DNA from: Pseudomonas frederiksbergensis
GTDB lineage: Bacteria > Pseudomonadota > Gammaproteobacteria > Pseudomonadales > Pseudomonadaceae
Assembly: GCF_003732665.1 (NCBI RefSeq)
Contig: NZ_MOBP01000001.1
Location: forward strand, 291,466 to 355,465
Length of the DNA stretch: 64,000 bases
Direction: 5' to 3'
How positions within the stretch are numbered: the first letter of the stretch is position 1; every line of letters begins with the position of its first letter. This document shows positions 27,310-36,607 of this stretch, piece after piece. The notes under the pieces were generated by a model, which worked only from the letters and a program-made list of their open reading frames with translations, was not told where the DNA came from and searched no databases. The position numbers were made by a program, and so were the translations under genes.

Positions 27310-27318
27310 GACCGGACC

Positions 27319-27573
27319 ATGCAAACTCGTGACGATATCTTCAACACCCTGCGCGATGCCCTGGTCGAACTCTTCGAGCTGGACCCCGAGCGCATCAGCC
27401 TCGAATCCAACCTGTACCAGGATCTGGAGATCGACAGCATTGACGCCGTCGACCTGATTGACCACATCAAGCGCCAGACCGGCAAGAAAATCGCCGCCGA
27501 AGAATTCAAATCGGTGCGCACCGTCAGCGACGTGGTCGAGGCGGTCTACCGTCTGGTTCAACCGGCCGCATGA
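27319..27573 (+). CDS. Acyl carrier protein 2 of the APE cluster
   Basis: The 84-residue ACP has the modified Ser in LEIDSIDAVDLIDHIK near residue 40. It differs strongly from ACP 1, so it is not a recent duplicate. A GAGACCGGACC stretch precedes its ATG. Its stop overlaps the next gene (ATGA). Confidence 0.95.
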   Translation: MQTRDDIFNTLRDALVELFELDPERISLESNLYQDLEIDSIDAVDLIDHIKRQTGKKIAAEEFKSVRTVSDVVEAVYRLVQPAA

Positions 27574-28115
27574 GCCGACTGATCGGCCTCGGCCTGCTGC
27601 TGGCGGGCCTGCTGTACCCCTTCGCGGTGTATTTCGGCATGGAGCACTTCGCCCCGTGGCAGTTCGGTCTGCTGCTGGGCAGCCTGTGGCTGGCTCGGGC
27701 GCTGAGCGGTGTGCGGCGGCCCGGCAGCCTGTGGATGGCCATCATCGCCATCATTTTTTGCCTGCTGCTGGCAGTGTTCGACAGCCCTGAACTGCTGCGC
27801 TGGTATCCGGTGCTGATCAACGGCTTCATGCTGGCGCTGTTCGGGCTGAGCCTGAAATACGGCCCGCCGATGGCCGAACGGCTGGCCCGTTTGCGTGAAC
27901 CGCAACTGCCGGCCAAGGCCATCGTGTATACCCGCCAGGTCACGGTGGCCTGGAGTGTGTTTTTTCTCTGCAACGGTTTGTGCGCCGCCGCGCTGACCCT
28001 TTGGGCGCCGCTGAGTTGGTGGATGTTGTACACCGGCCTGATCTCCTACGGGTTGATCGGCCTGATGTTTGCCATTGAATGGCTTATACGACAACGGGTA
28101 CGAGGCCACCCATGA
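27570..28115 (+). CDS. Inner-membrane protein, COG4648-type
   Basis: The 181-residue protein has about six hydrophobic segments (for example LIGLGLLLAGLLYPFAVYF and SLWMAIIAIIFCLLLAV) and few polar loops. Proteins of this type recur in APE clusters, but their function is not established. Overlaps of four bases on both sides show tight coupling with the ACP and ligase genes. A role in holding the synthesis machinery at the membrane would fit, but nothing in the sequence proves it. Confidence 0.8.
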   Translation: MSRLIGLGLLLAGLLYPFAVYFGMEHFAPWQFGLLLGSLWLARALSGVRRPGSLWMAIIAIIFCLLLAVFDSPELLRWYPVLINGFMLALFGLSLKYGPPMAERLARLREPQLPAKAIVYTRQVTVAWSVFFLCNGLCAAALTLWAPLSWWMLYTGLISYGLIGLMFAIEWLIRQRVRGHP

Positions 28116-29791
28116 ATTGGATATCACTTGAGCAACTGCTGCTCAAGGCTCAGCCGGAACGTGCCGTGACGGCCGAACCGGCGTTGAATCACGGGCAATT
28201 GTGCGCACAGGCCCTGAGCCTTGCCGCCGGCCTGCAAGCCCAGGGTGTGCGGCGCATTGCCGTGCACCTTGAAGACGCCGCCGAGCTGGCGATTGCACTG
28301 CTGGGCGCCTGGCGCGCCGGGGTCAGCGTGTTGCTGCCCGCCGATCTGCAAGCCCAGACCCGCCAGCGCTGGTTGAATGAAGTCGACCTGTGGCTGACCG
28401 ATCAGGCCGACGACGCCCACCTTGCCGATTATCAGCATGAGCCGATGTCCGCTGCCGCGCTGGATCTGGATCGCTGTCAGTTGAGCCTGTGCACCTCCGG
28501 TTCCAGCGGCGAACCCAAGCGTATCGACAAAACCTTGCGGCAACTGGCCAATGAAGTCCAAGCGCTGGAGCAGTTGTGGGGCGCCGACCTGGGCCGGGCC
28601 TGCATCATCGGTAGCGTCGCCACCCAGCACATTTACGGTTTGCTGTTCCGCGTGCTCTGGCCGTTGTGTGCCGGGCGGTCGTTCGTGCGCAAGCAACTGG
28701 CCTTCCCGGAAGACTTGCAGCGCGCCAGCCGCGAACATCCGGCGTTTGCCTGGGTCGCCAGCCCGGCGCTGCTCAAGCGCATGGGCGATAACCTCGACTG
28801 GCCAGCCTTGAGCGCGGTGCGCCGGGTATTTTCCTCCGGCGGTGCCCTGCCCGCCGAAGCAGCCCAAAGCCTGTTCGAACGCCTGAAGCAATGGCCGACG
28901 GAAATCCTCGGCAGCTCGGAAACCGGCGGCATTGCCTGGCGCCAGGGGCAAACGCTGTGGCAGCCATTCACCGATGTGCTGCTGAGCCAGGACAACGACG
29001 GCGCGCTGCTTATCGCCTCGCCCTACTTGCCTGCCGGCCACATCGAACACACCGCTGACGCCGCACGGATCGCCGCCGATGGCCGTTTCGAGTTACTGGG
29101 ACGGCTGGACCGCATCGTCAAACTGGAAGAAAAACGTATCTCGCTACCGATGCTGGAACAGGCACTGATGGCCCACGACTGGGTCGCCGAAGCGCGCCTC
29201 GGCGTGGTTCAGGAAAACCGCGCCTCCCTGGGGGCGCTTTTGGTGCTCAGCCAACAAGGGCTGCATGCCCTGCGCAATCAGGGGCGGCGCACCCTCACCC
29301 AGGAACTGCGTCAGCACCTGAGCCAGCATTGCGAAGCCCTGGCCCTGCCACGACGCTGGCGCCTGCTGCGCCAACTGCCGCTGAACGCCCAGGGCAAACT
29401 GCCCCAGGCCGACGTCGAAGCGCTGCTGCTCGCGCCGCGCCCCAAGGGCCCGGACGTGCTGGAACAGACACAAACCGATGGCGAATGGAGCCTGCAACTG
29501 GCCGTGCCGCCGGACCTCGCTTATTTCAGCGGCCACTTCCCCCAGGCGCCGGTACTGCCCGGCGTGGTGCAAGTAGATTGGGCGCTGAGCCTCGGCCAGC
29601 AATTGATGGACCTGCCGAGCACCTTCGCCGGCATGGAAGTGTTGAAATTCCAGCAACTGGTGCGTCCGGGGGACGAAATCCAACTGCACCTGCGCTTCGA
29701 CCCGGAGCGCAGCAAGTTGTACTTCACCTTCCGCAACGACACCGCCACCTGCTCCAGTGGGCGGATTGTGCTGGAGGTGGCGCATGCCTGA
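28112..29791 (+). CDS. Acyl-ACP ligase fused to a FabZ-like dehydratase
   Basis: This 559-residue fusion starts with an AMP-forming ligase (about 1-445). The phosphate loop is [13 protein letters not shown] near residue 130, with [10 protein letters not shown] near 270 and a C-terminal subdomain with [12 protein letters not shown] hot-dog dehydratase domain follows (about 450-559), with [20 protein letters not shown] containing the catalytic His. The ligase probably activates the aryl acrylic acid and loads it on an ACP. The dehydratase half resembles the small DH partner of APE systems, whose other half would be the protein at 41530. The ATG at 28112 overlaps the previous stop (ATGA). Elsewhere these two activities can be on separate proteins. 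Confidence 0.92.
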   Translation: MNWISLEQLLLKAQPERAVTAEPALNHGQLCAQALSLAAGLQAQGVRRIAVHLEDAAELAIALLGAWRAGVSVLLPADLQAQTRQRWLNEVDLWLTDQADDAHLADYQHEPMSAAALDLDRCQLSLCTSGSSGEPKRIDKTLRQLANEVQALEQLWGADLGRACIIGSVATQHIYGLLFRVLWPLCAGRSFVRKQLAFPEDLQRASREHPAFAWVASPALLKRMGDNLDWPALSAVRRVFSSGGALPAEAAQSLFERLKQWPTEILGSSETGGIAWRQGQTLWQPFTDVLLSQDNDGALLIASPYLPAGHIEHTADAARIAADGRFELLGRLDRIVKLEEKRISLPMLEQALMAHDWVAEARLGVVQENRASLGALLVLSQQGLHALRNQGRRTLTQELRQHLSQHCEALALPRRWRLLRQLPLNAQGKLPQADVEALLLAPRPKGPDVLEQTQTDGEWSLQLAVPPDLAYFSGHFPQAPVLPGVVQVDWALSLGQQLMDLPSTFAGMEVLKFQQLVRPGDEIQLHLRFDPERSKLYFTFRNDTATCSSGRIVLEVAHA

Positions 29792-29813
29792 GTTTGGAGA
29801 GTGCTGCGCACTC

Positions 29814-29871
29814 ATTCGCGAGCAGGCCCGCTCCCACACAGATCCAATGTGGGAGCGGGCTTGCTCGCGAA
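29814..29871. repeat. Tail-to-tail REP pair inside the APE operon
   Basis: Same arrangement as 11526-11589 with a shorter spacer. It fills the 113-bp gap between the ligase/dehydratase fusion and the glycosyltransferase gene, the widest of only a few gaps in the operon. It could stabilise or divide the transcript. Confidence 0.87.
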
Positions 29872-29904
29872 GCAGACGCCTCAGTGCCTCAGGTGTACGC
29901 AACC

Positions 29905-30639
29905 ATGCATAACCCCTGCGCCATCATCCCGGTCTACAACCACGAAACCGCGATTACCACGGTGGTCGACGCCCTGCTCGCCCAAGGCTTGCCGTGCATC
30001 CTGGTGGACGACGCCAGCGCTCCGTCCTGCGCCAAAGTGCTCGATCAACTGGCACACCGGGACCACACCTACCTGATCCGCCTCACCGTCAATCAAGGCA
30101 AGGGCGGTGCGGTGATGACCGGTTTTCGTGAAGCCGCACGCCTGGGTTTCAGCCACGCCTTGCAGGTGGACGCCGACGGCCAGCACGACCTGTCCGACGT
30201 CGCGACCTTCATCGAAGCGTCCCACGCCCACCCCGAAGCGGTGATCTGCGGCTATCCGCTGTACGACGCCAGCGTGCCCAAGGGCCGTTTGTATGCGCGC
30301 TACCTGACCCACGTGATGGTGTGGATCAACACCCTGTCGTTGCAGATTCGCGACTCGATGTGCGGCTTCCGCGTCTATCCGTTGCCGCCGACCCTGGCGC
30401 TGATCAGCTCGGCGAAAATCGGCAAGCGCATGGATTTCGATTCGGACATTCTGGTGCGCCTGGCCTGGCGCAATCTGCCGATGCAGTGGCTGCAAACCAG
30501 GGTTCATTACCCGCTGGACGGCGTCTCGCACTTTCGCCTGTTCCACGACAACGTGTTGATTTCGAGCATGCACACCCGGCTGTTCTTCGGCATGTTGCTG
30601 CGCGCTCCGGTCATCCTCTGGCGGCGGTGGCGAGCATGA
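29905..30639 (+). CDS. Family 2 glycosyltransferase
   Basis: The 244-residue GT-A enzyme has an N-terminal PVYNHETAITTVVDALL and CILVDDASAPS, then the metal-binding LQVDADGQHDL near residue 90 and MCGFRVYPLP near 151. It is similar to dolichol-phosphate-mannose-synthase-like enzymes. It should transfer a sugar to a lipid head group that will carry the polyene. The ATG at 29905 follows AGGTG with nine bases spacing. Its stop overlaps the next gene by four bases. Confidence 0.93.
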   Translation: MHNPCAIIPVYNHETAITTVVDALLAQGLPCILVDDASAPSCAKVLDQLAHRDHTYLIRLTVNQGKGGAVMTGFREAARLGFSHALQVDADGQHDLSDVATFIEASHAHPEAVICGYPLYDASVPKGRLYARYLTHVMVWINTLSLQIRDSMCGFRVYPLPPTLALISSAKIGKRMDFDSDILVRLAWRNLPMQWLQTRVHYPLDGVSHFRLFHDNVLISSMHTRLFFGMLLRAPVILWRRWRA

Positions 30640-31583
30640 CCGTGAACACCGACAAAAAACACTGGGCCGACCGCGAGGAACGCGGCAGCTTCTGGCTGAT
30701 GAAATTCACCGCCCTCTGCGCCAAAGTGCTGGGCCGGCGGCTGTTGAGCCCGTTGCTGTACGGCATCGTTTTGTACTTCTTCCTGTTCGGCCGCAGCGCC
30801 CGCAAAAGCGCCTGGCAATACCAGCAACGCCTCGCCGATTTTAGCGCTCGCCCGGAACTGCGCCCGACCCACTGGCGCGTCTTCGGACAGTTCATGGCCT
30901 TCGCCGATTCCATGCTCGACAAGCTCGATGTGTGGAACGGCAAACTGCGCATCGAACAAATCGAAATCGTCGACCCGGCGCTGCTGCGCACGCAACTGCG
31001 CGGCACCCGTGGGCAGATGCTGGTGGGCGCGCATTTGGGCAACCTCGAAGTCTGCCGCGCGCTGGCGGAGATCGGCGAGAAGGTCACGATGAACGTGCTG
31101 GTGCACACCAAGCACGCCGAGCAGTTCAACCGTCTGCTCGGCGAGGCCGGGGCGAGCAATCTGCGGCTGATTCAGGTCAGCGAACTGGACCCGGTGATCA
31201 TGCTGCAACTGCATGAACGCCTGGAGCGCGGCGAGTGGCTGGCGATTGCCGGCGACCGCGTGCCGCTGCATGGCGGGCGCAGTGTGACCGTGGACTTCCT
31301 CGGCCACCCGGCGGCATTCCCCCAAGGCCCGTGGCTGCTCGCCGGTCTGCTCAAATGCCAGGTCAACCTGATGCTGTGCCTGAAGAAGCCGACCGGTGAT
31401 TATCGACTGACCCTCGAACCCTTCGCCGAGGCCGTGACGTGGAAGCGCAGCGACCGCGAACAGGTCATTCATCAGTGGGCTTCCCGCTACGCCGAACGCT
31501 TGGGTCACTATTGCCTTGAAGCGCCACAACAATGGTTCAACTTTTACCCTTTCTGGAAGACCGATGACGACGCCAACGCTTGA
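30636..31583 (+). CDS. LpxL/HtrB-like lysophospholipid acyltransferase
   Basis: The 315-residue protein of the lipid A acyltransferase superfamily has a hydrophobic anchor (about 33-50). HLGNLEVCRALAE near residue 128 carries the catalytic HX4E motif, and GDRVPLHGGRSV lies near 205. It would add an acyl chain from ACP to a lipid acceptor, perhaps completing the glycolipid to which the polyene is linked. The ATG at 30636 overlaps the glycosyltransferase stop. Longer in-frame starts lie inside the upstream gene and are rejected. It overlaps the next gene by 20 bases. Confidence 0.92.
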   Translation: MTVNTDKKHWADREERGSFWLMKFTALCAKVLGRRLLSPLLYGIVLYFFLFGRSARKSAWQYQQRLADFSARPELRPTHWRVFGQFMAFADSMLDKLDVWNGKLRIEQIEIVDPALLRTQLRGTRGQMLVGAHLGNLEVCRALAEIGEKVTMNVLVHTKHAEQFNRLLGEAGASNLRLIQVSELDPVIMLQLHERLERGEWLAIAGDRVPLHGGRSVTVDFLGHPAAFPQGPWLLAGLLKCQVNLMLCLKKPTGDYRLTLEPFAEAVTWKRSDREQVIHQWASRYAERLGHYCLEAPQQWFNFYPFWKTDDDANA

Positions 31584-33108
31584 GCCGGTAACCTTCGGCG
31601 AACTCCCTTTGCGCATCGAAGACGTGCTGGCCCTGGCCAACCGTCAGGCGCCGACCCGGTTGCAGGGCGACCCTGATTATCGCGAGCGCATCGCCAAGGG
31701 CGCGCGATTCCTCGACTCCCTGCTGGACAAGGAAGGCGTGATCTATGGCGTGACCACCGGTTACGGCGATTCCTGCGTGGTCGCCGTGCCGCTGCATCAC
31801 GTCGAAGCCTTGCCGCGTCATCTGTACACCTTTCACGGTTGCGGCCTGGGCAAACTGCTCGACGCCCAAGCCACCCGCGCAGTCCTCGCGGCGCGTTTGC
31901 AGTCGCTTTGCCACGGCGTGTCCGGGGTGCGCGTGGAGTTGCTGGAACGCCTGCAAGCCTTCCTTGAACACGACATCCTGCCGCTGATTCCGGAAGAAGG
32001 CTCGGTGGGCGCCAGCGGTGATTTGACCCCGCTGTCCTACGTCGCCGCGACCCTGTCCGGCGAGCGCGAAGTGATGTTCCGTGGCGAACGCCGGGACGCC
32101 GCCGACGTGCATCGCGAACTCGGCTGGACGCCGCTGGTGTTGCGCCCCAAAGAAGCCCTGGCGCTGATGAACGGCACCGCCGTGATGACTGGCATCGCGT
32201 GCCTGGCCTTCGCCCGCGCCGATTACCTGCTGCAACTGGCCACCCGTATCACCGCGTTGAACGTGGTGGCATTGCAAGGCAACCCGGAGCATTTCGACGA
32301 ACGCCTATTCGCCACCAAGCCGCATCCGGGGCAGATGCAAGTCGCCGCGTGGCTGCGCAAGGATCTGGCCATCGACGCGCCGACCGCGCCGCTGCATCGC
32401 CTGCAAGATCGCTATTCCCTGCGTTGCGCACCCCACGTGCTCGGCGTGTTGGCCGACAGCCTGAACTGGCTGCGCTCGTTCATCGAAATCGAGCTCAACA
32501 GCGCCAACGACAACCCGATCATCGACGCCGAAGCCGAACGCGTGCTGCACGGCGGGCACTTCTACGGCGGGCATATCGCGTTCGCCATGGACAGCCTGAA
32601 AACCCTCGTCGCCAACGTCGCCGACTTGCTCGACCGCCAACTCGCCTTGCTGGTGGACGAACGTTACAACCACGGTTTGCCGAGCAACCTGTCCGGCGCC
32701 AGCGCTGACCGGGCGATGCTCAACCACGGCTTCAAGGCTGTGCAGATTGGCACCAGTGCCTGGACCGCCGAAGCGCTGAAAAATACGATGCCGGCCAGCG
32801 TGTTTTCACGCTCCACCGAATGCCACAACCAGGACAAAGTCAGCATGGGCACCATCGCCGCTCGCGATGCAGTCCGTGTGCTGGAGCTGACCGAACAGGT
32901 CGCCGCCGCGACCCTGCTGGCCGCCAATCAAGGCGTCTGGCTGCGCAGTCAGGCCGAAGATGCGCGACCACTGCCGCCATCACTCGCGGCCATGCACGAA
33001 GAACTGGCCAAGGACTTCCCGCCGGTCATCGAAGACCGCGCCCTGGAAAGCGAACTGCGCCTGTGCCTGAAACGAATCGCCGAGCAACACTGGAGGCTGC
33101 ATGCGTAG
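31564..33108 (+). CDS. Aromatic amino acid ammonia lyase (HAL/TAL family)
   Basis: The 514-residue enzyme has the Ala150-Ser151-Gly152 triad (GSVGASGDLTPLSY) that cyclises into the MIO cofactor. It removes ammonia from an aromatic amino acid to give an aryl acrylate. Other family motifs are VTTGYGDS, NSANDNPI, GLPSNLSG and SRSTECHNQDKVSMG. At the residue pair used to predict substrate it has Phe90-His91 (YTFHGCGLG), neither the Ser-His of typical histidine lyases nor the His-Leu of Rhodobacter tyrosine lyase. In the APE context a tyrosine-type reaction giving the aryl starter is likely. No hut genes are nearby, so a role in histidine catabolism is unlikely. Confidence 0.93.
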   Translation: MTTPTLEPVTFGELPLRIEDVLALANRQAPTRLQGDPDYRERIAKGARFLDSLLDKEGVIYGVTTGYGDSCVVAVPLHHVEALPRHLYTFHGCGLGKLLDAQATRAVLAARLQSLCHGVSGVRVELLERLQAFLEHDILPLIPEEGSVGASGDLTPLSYVAATLSGEREVMFRGERRDAADVHRELGWTPLVLRPKEALALMNGTAVMTGIACLAFARADYLLQLATRITALNVVALQGNPEHFDERLFATKPHPGQMQVAAWLRKDLAIDAPTAPLHRLQDRYSLRCAPHVLGVLADSLNWLRSFIEIELNSANDNPIIDAEAERVLHGGHFYGGHIAFAMDSLKTLVANVADLLDRQLALLVDERYNHGLPSNLSGASADRAMLNHGFKAVQIGTSAWTAEALKNTMPASVFSRSTECHNQDKVSMGTIAARDAVRVLELTEQVAAATLLAANQGVWLRSQAEDARPLPPSLAAMHEELAKDFPPVIEDRALESELRLCLKRIAEQHWRLHA

Positions 33109-33526
33109 CAAGGGAGTGCTTCACGCCGATACGGAAATCCTCGTGCCGTTCTTCGACGTCGACACCATGCACGTCGTGTGGCACGGCCATTACGTCAAAT
33201 ACCTGGAAGTCGCCCGGTGTGCGCTGCTGGACAAGCTCGGCCACAACTACACCGCGATGGTTGAGTCGGGTTTTGCCTGGCCGGTGATCGACCTGCAACT
33301 GCGCTACGTGCGCGGTGCGGTGTTCGGCCAGACGCTCAACGTGCGCGCCAGTCTGGTGGAGTGGGAAAACCGCTTGAAGATCAATTACCTGATCAGCGAC
33401 CTGCACACCGGCGAACGCCTGACCCGCGCCAGCTCAGTGCAGGTCGCAGTCGACATGAGCAGCCGCGAGATGCAATTGGCCTCGCCCAAGGTCTTCACCG
33501 ACGCCGTCGAAAGGATGCTGCCATGA
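33101..33526 (+). CDS. Hot-dog acyl thioesterase (4HBT type)
   Basis: The 141-residue hot-dog protein has the 4-hydroxybenzoyl-CoA-thioesterase signature FDVDTMHVVWHGHYVKYLE near residue 17, with the catalytic Asp in FDVDTM. It should release or edit acyl chains on the APE carrier proteins. It overlaps the ammonia lyase by eight bases and the LolA-like gene by four (ATGA). Confidence 0.93.
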   Translation: MRSKGVLHADTEILVPFFDVDTMHVVWHGHYVKYLEVARCALLDKLGHNYTAMVESGFAWPVIDLQLRYVRGAVFGQTLNVRASLVEWENRLKINYLISDLHTGERLTRASSVQVAVDMSSREMQLASPKVFTDAVERMLP

Positions 33527-34281
33527 ACACCGATATCGACACCGCTTCTGAGGCCAACACAGTCCCCTGTGGCGAGCGAGCTTGCTCGCGCTTGAGTGCG
33601 CAGCACTCACTATCCGGGCACTGGCTGGCAGGTTTTTGGGGCCGCTTCGCAGCCCAGCGCGAGCAAGCTCGCTCGCCACATTTTTCAGCGATCAAGTGTC
33701 TGGCTGCGTTGACGCTGCTCGGGTTGTCATCGCTCGCCAATGCCTTCGACCTGCAACAACTCAGCGATCAACTGGCCAGGCCGGATGTGATCCACGGCCA
33801 CTTCATCCAGGAAAAACACCTGCGCGCCCTGCCCCAGCCACTGGTCAGCAAGGGCACTTTTGTCCTCGCGAAAAACCACGGTTTGCTGTGGCTGCTGAAA
33901 ACGCCGCTGCAACAGGATTACCGGATCAGCGCCAAGGGCATCGCCCGGCGTGATGCCAGCGGCTGGCAATTGTTGCCGGGCAAGAGCGCCGGGGCCGAGC
34001 AGAACCGGTTGTTCCTCGCCGTGCTTCAGGGCGACAGCAGCGGTTTGCAGCGAGATTTCGAGTTGAGCCTGAGCGGCGACGCGCAGAAATGGAAACTGAC
34101 CCTGACCCCACGCTCGATGCTGCTCAAGCAAGTGTTCAATCAGATCAACATTGACGGCGGCGAACTGGTCAGCACCATCGAACTGCTGGAAACCCAGGGT
34201 GACAGCACCCTGTTGCGCATGCAGGACAGCACTAGCGCACAACCCTTGAGCGATGCGGAGCAACATGACTTTGCCGAGTGA
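33523..34281 (+). CDS. LolA-like periplasmic carrier with a REPIN-encoded N-terminal extension
   Basis: The 252-residue product from the ATGA-coupled ATG at 33523 has an unusual first 58 residues. Codons 16-52 are read straight through a 111-bp REPIN. A normal signal sequence follows (CLAALTLLGLSSLANA, cleavage expected after residue 74). The mature part resembles LolA (DLQQLSDQLARPDVIHGHFI, TFVLAKNHGLLW, GGELVSTIELLE), which carries lipid-anchored cargo across the periplasm. No in-frame ATG or GTG exists between the REPIN and the signal sequence, so the extension must be translated or a non-standard start used. It probably shuttles the polyene lipid to the outer membrane with the MMPL protein downstream. 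Confidence 0.88.
   Translation: MNTDIDTASEANTVPCGERACSRLSAQHSLSGHWLAGFWGRFAAQREQARSPHFSAIKCLAALTLLGLSSLANAFDLQQLSDQLARPDVIHGHFIQEKHLRALPQPLVSKGTFVLAKNHGLLWLLKTPLQQDYRISAKGIARRDASGWQLLPGKSAGAEQNRLFLAVLQGDSSGLQRDFELSLSGDAQKWKLTLTPRSMLLKQVFNQINIDGGELVSTIELLETQGDSTLLRMQDSTSAQPLSDAEQHDFAE
33569..33679. repeat. REPIN variant (111 bp) inside the LolA-like reading frame
   Basis: The arms GTGGCGAGCGAGCTTGC and the complement are a different REP subtype from the 88-bp copies. The length is 37 codons exactly, so the frame is kept. The spacer is longer than in the other copies and contains the palindromic part AGTGCGCAGCACT. Confidence 0.88.
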
Positions 34282-36607
34282 ACGGATGCTCCCACGGCTG
34301 TTCCTGATCCTGCTGCTGGCGGTGCTCGCGCTCGCCGGTTGGCAATGGCGTGACGGCGCTCCGCTGTCGGCCAACTTGATGGAACTGGTGCCAGGCACGG
34401 CGCCGGACGCGCTGGAACTGCGCGCCGAACAACGCATGCAAGAACCGCTGAACCGCGAAATGCTGGTGCTGGTGGGCCACACCGATCGCCAGCAAGCAGT
34501 GGCCATGGCGCAGAAACTTGGCGAGCAGTGGCAGGCCAGCGGTCTGTTCGAAAAGGTCCAGTGGACCCTGCAAGCCGACTTGCCGGCCCTGCGCACGCAG
34601 TTGTTGCAAGGTCGCCTCGCGATGCTCTCGGACGAGGATCGACAACAACTGATCGAGCACCCCGACGCCTTTGTCCAGCAACGGGTGCAAGCGCTGTTCG
34701 ACCCCTTCACCGGTTTCACTTTGGTGCCAAGCCAGGATGACTGGCTGGGCCTGACCGGGCGTATCCAGAACAGCCAGCCGCAACACGGCGCGGTACAACT
34801 GGACATCGGCAGCGGCGCCTTGATCGCCGATGCCAACGGCAAGAGTTGGGTGCTGCTGCGGGCGCGCACCACTGGCAACGCCTTCGACATGAACCTGCCG
34901 CTGCAAGTCGCCGACCTGCTCAAACACAGCCGCGAAGAAGCGGCCCAGGGCGATGTGCAATTGCTCGCCGCCAGCGGTTTGCTCTACGCGGCCAACGGTC
35001 AGCAGCAAGCGACACGGGAGATGACCTGGGTCGGTGGCGGCGCCACGCTGGGCATCCTGTTGCTGCTGTTGCTGGCCTTCCGTCGACTGCGGGTGCTGCT
35101 CGCCTTTGTCCCGGTCCTGGTCGGCATGCTGTTTGGTGGCGTGGCGTGTGTGGCGCTGTTCGGGCACATGCATGTGATGACGCTGGTGCTCGGCTCAAGC
35201 CTGATCGGCGTCGCAGTCGACTACCCGCTGCATTACCTGTCCAAGAGCTGGAGCCTGAAACCCTGGCACAGTTGGCCAGCCTTGCGCCTGACCCTGCCGG
35301 GGCTGACCCTGAGCCTGATCACCAGTTGCATCGGCTACCTCGCGCTGGCCTGGACCCCGTTCCCGGCCCTGACGCAAATCGCCGTGTTCTCCGCCGCCGG
35401 TTTGCTCGGTGCTTACCTGTCGGCGGTGTGCCTGTTGCCGGCGCTGCTCAAGGGCGCCAACCTGCGCCCGGCGCAATGGCCGCTGCGGGTTGCCGAGTTT
35501 TTGGTGAACCTGCGAGAGTCGCTGCTCAAACGGGCGAGCACGCCGGTGTTGCTGGCGCTGGTGATTGCGTTCTGCGTCGGCGGTCTGTTGCAGCTCAGCA
35601 CCCGGAATGACATCCGGCAATGGGTCGGCATGCCGCAACACCTGACCGACGAAGCCCAGGCCATCGCACGCATCACCGGTTACCAGCCCACCAGCCAGTT
35701 TTTCCTGATCCGCGCAGCCAATCAGCAAGAACTGCTCGAACGTCAAAACGCCCTGGGCGATCGCCTGGAGCAACTGGTCAACCTCGACAAACTCCAGGGC
35801 TTTCTGTCCCTCAATCAACTGGTCAGTCAGCCGAGCCAACAGAAACAAGTGCGCGATGCCCTGAGCAAATTGCCGCAATTCTGGCAACCGTTGCTCGACG
35901 TCGGCGTACCGGTTGAAGCACTGCAAGCCGAGCTGATCAAGCTGCAAGCATTGCCCACCGAAGACATCGACGCGGCGCTGGCCGGGCCGTTGGCCGAGCC
36001 CTATCGCCCCCTGTGGCTGGGGCCGACCGATGACGGCGGCGTGGCGGCCATGGTCAGCCTGCAAGGCTTGAACAACCCGTCGCTGCTGCGGGTCCAGGCC
36101 CTGGACTTGCCGGGGGTGGAACTGGTGGATCGCCTCGGTGAACTGAACAAGGTATTCGCTGAAACCCAGATCAGCGCGGCGGAATTGAAACTCGCCTCCT
36201 GCGTGCTGATCGTGCTGGTGCTGATCCTGCCGTTCGGCCTTAGCGGCGCGTTAAGAATCGTCGCCCTGCCGCTGCTCGCCGCGCTGTGCAGCCTGGCCAG
36301 TCTCGGTTGGCTCGGCCAGCCGCTGACGCTGTTCAGCCTGTTCGGCCTGCTGCTGGTGACGGCGATCAGCGTCGATTACGCGATCCTCATGCGCGAACAG
36401 GTCGGCGGCGCCGCAGTGAGCCTGCTGGGCACCTTGCTGGCGGCGTTGACCACTTGGCTGTCGTTCGGTTTGCTCGCCGTTTCGAGTACCCCGGCGGTGA
36501 GCAACTTCGGTTTGTCGGTGAGCCTGGGCCTGGCGTTCAGTTTCATTCTGGCGCCGTGGGCAGGACGTCACGTCCAAGCCCTCCCGGTTGCGGAGCAGAC
36601 AGCATGA
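34265..36607 (+). CDS. MMPL/RND-superfamily exporter
   Basis: The 780-residue membrane protein has two similar halves. Each consists of one membrane helix, a large periplasmic loop and a bundle of five helices (first bundle about 255-420, second about 640-775). Motifs such as GSSLIGVAVDYPLHYLSKSW and LLVTAISVDYAILMREQVGG lie in equivalent places and carry the Asp-Tyr pair typical of the family. It likely uses the proton gradient to extract the polyene lipid from the inner membrane and pass it to the LolA-like carrier. The ATG at 34265 overlaps the lolA-like gene by 17 bases. A second ATG 27 bases later is possible. Confidence 0.92.
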   Translation: MTLPSERMLPRLFLILLLAVLALAGWQWRDGAPLSANLMELVPGTAPDALELRAEQRMQEPLNREMLVLVGHTDRQQAVAMAQKLGEQWQASGLFEKVQWTLQADLPALRTQLLQGRLAMLSDEDRQQLIEHPDAFVQQRVQALFDPFTGFTLVPSQDDWLGLTGRIQNSQPQHGAVQLDIGSGALIADANGKSWVLLRARTTGNAFDMNLPLQVADLLKHSREEAAQGDVQLLAASGLLYAANGQQQATREMTWVGGGATLGILLLLLLAFRRLRVLLAFVPVLVGMLFGGVACVALFGHMHVMTLVLGSSLIGVAVDYPLHYLSKSWSLKPWHSWPALRLTLPGLTLSLITSCIGYLALAWTPFPALTQIAVFSAAGLLGAYLSAVCLLPALLKGANLRPAQWPLRVAEFLVNLRESLLKRASTPVLLALVIAFCVGGLLQLSTRNDIRQWVGMPQHLTDEAQAIARITGYQPTSQFFLIRAANQQELLERQNALGDRLEQLVNLDKLQGFLSLNQLVSQPSQQKQVRDALSKLPQFWQPLLDVGVPVEALQAELIKLQALPTEDIDAALAGPLAEPYRPLWLGPTDDGGVAAMVSLQGLNNPSLLRVQALDLPGVELVDRLGELNKVFAETQISAAELKLASCVLIVLVLILPFGLSGALRIVALPLLAALCSLASLGWLGQPLTLFSLFGLLLVTAISVDYAILMREQVGGAAVSLLGTLLAALTTWLSFGLLAVSSTPAVSNFGLSVSLGLAFSFILAPWAGRHVQALPVAEQTA

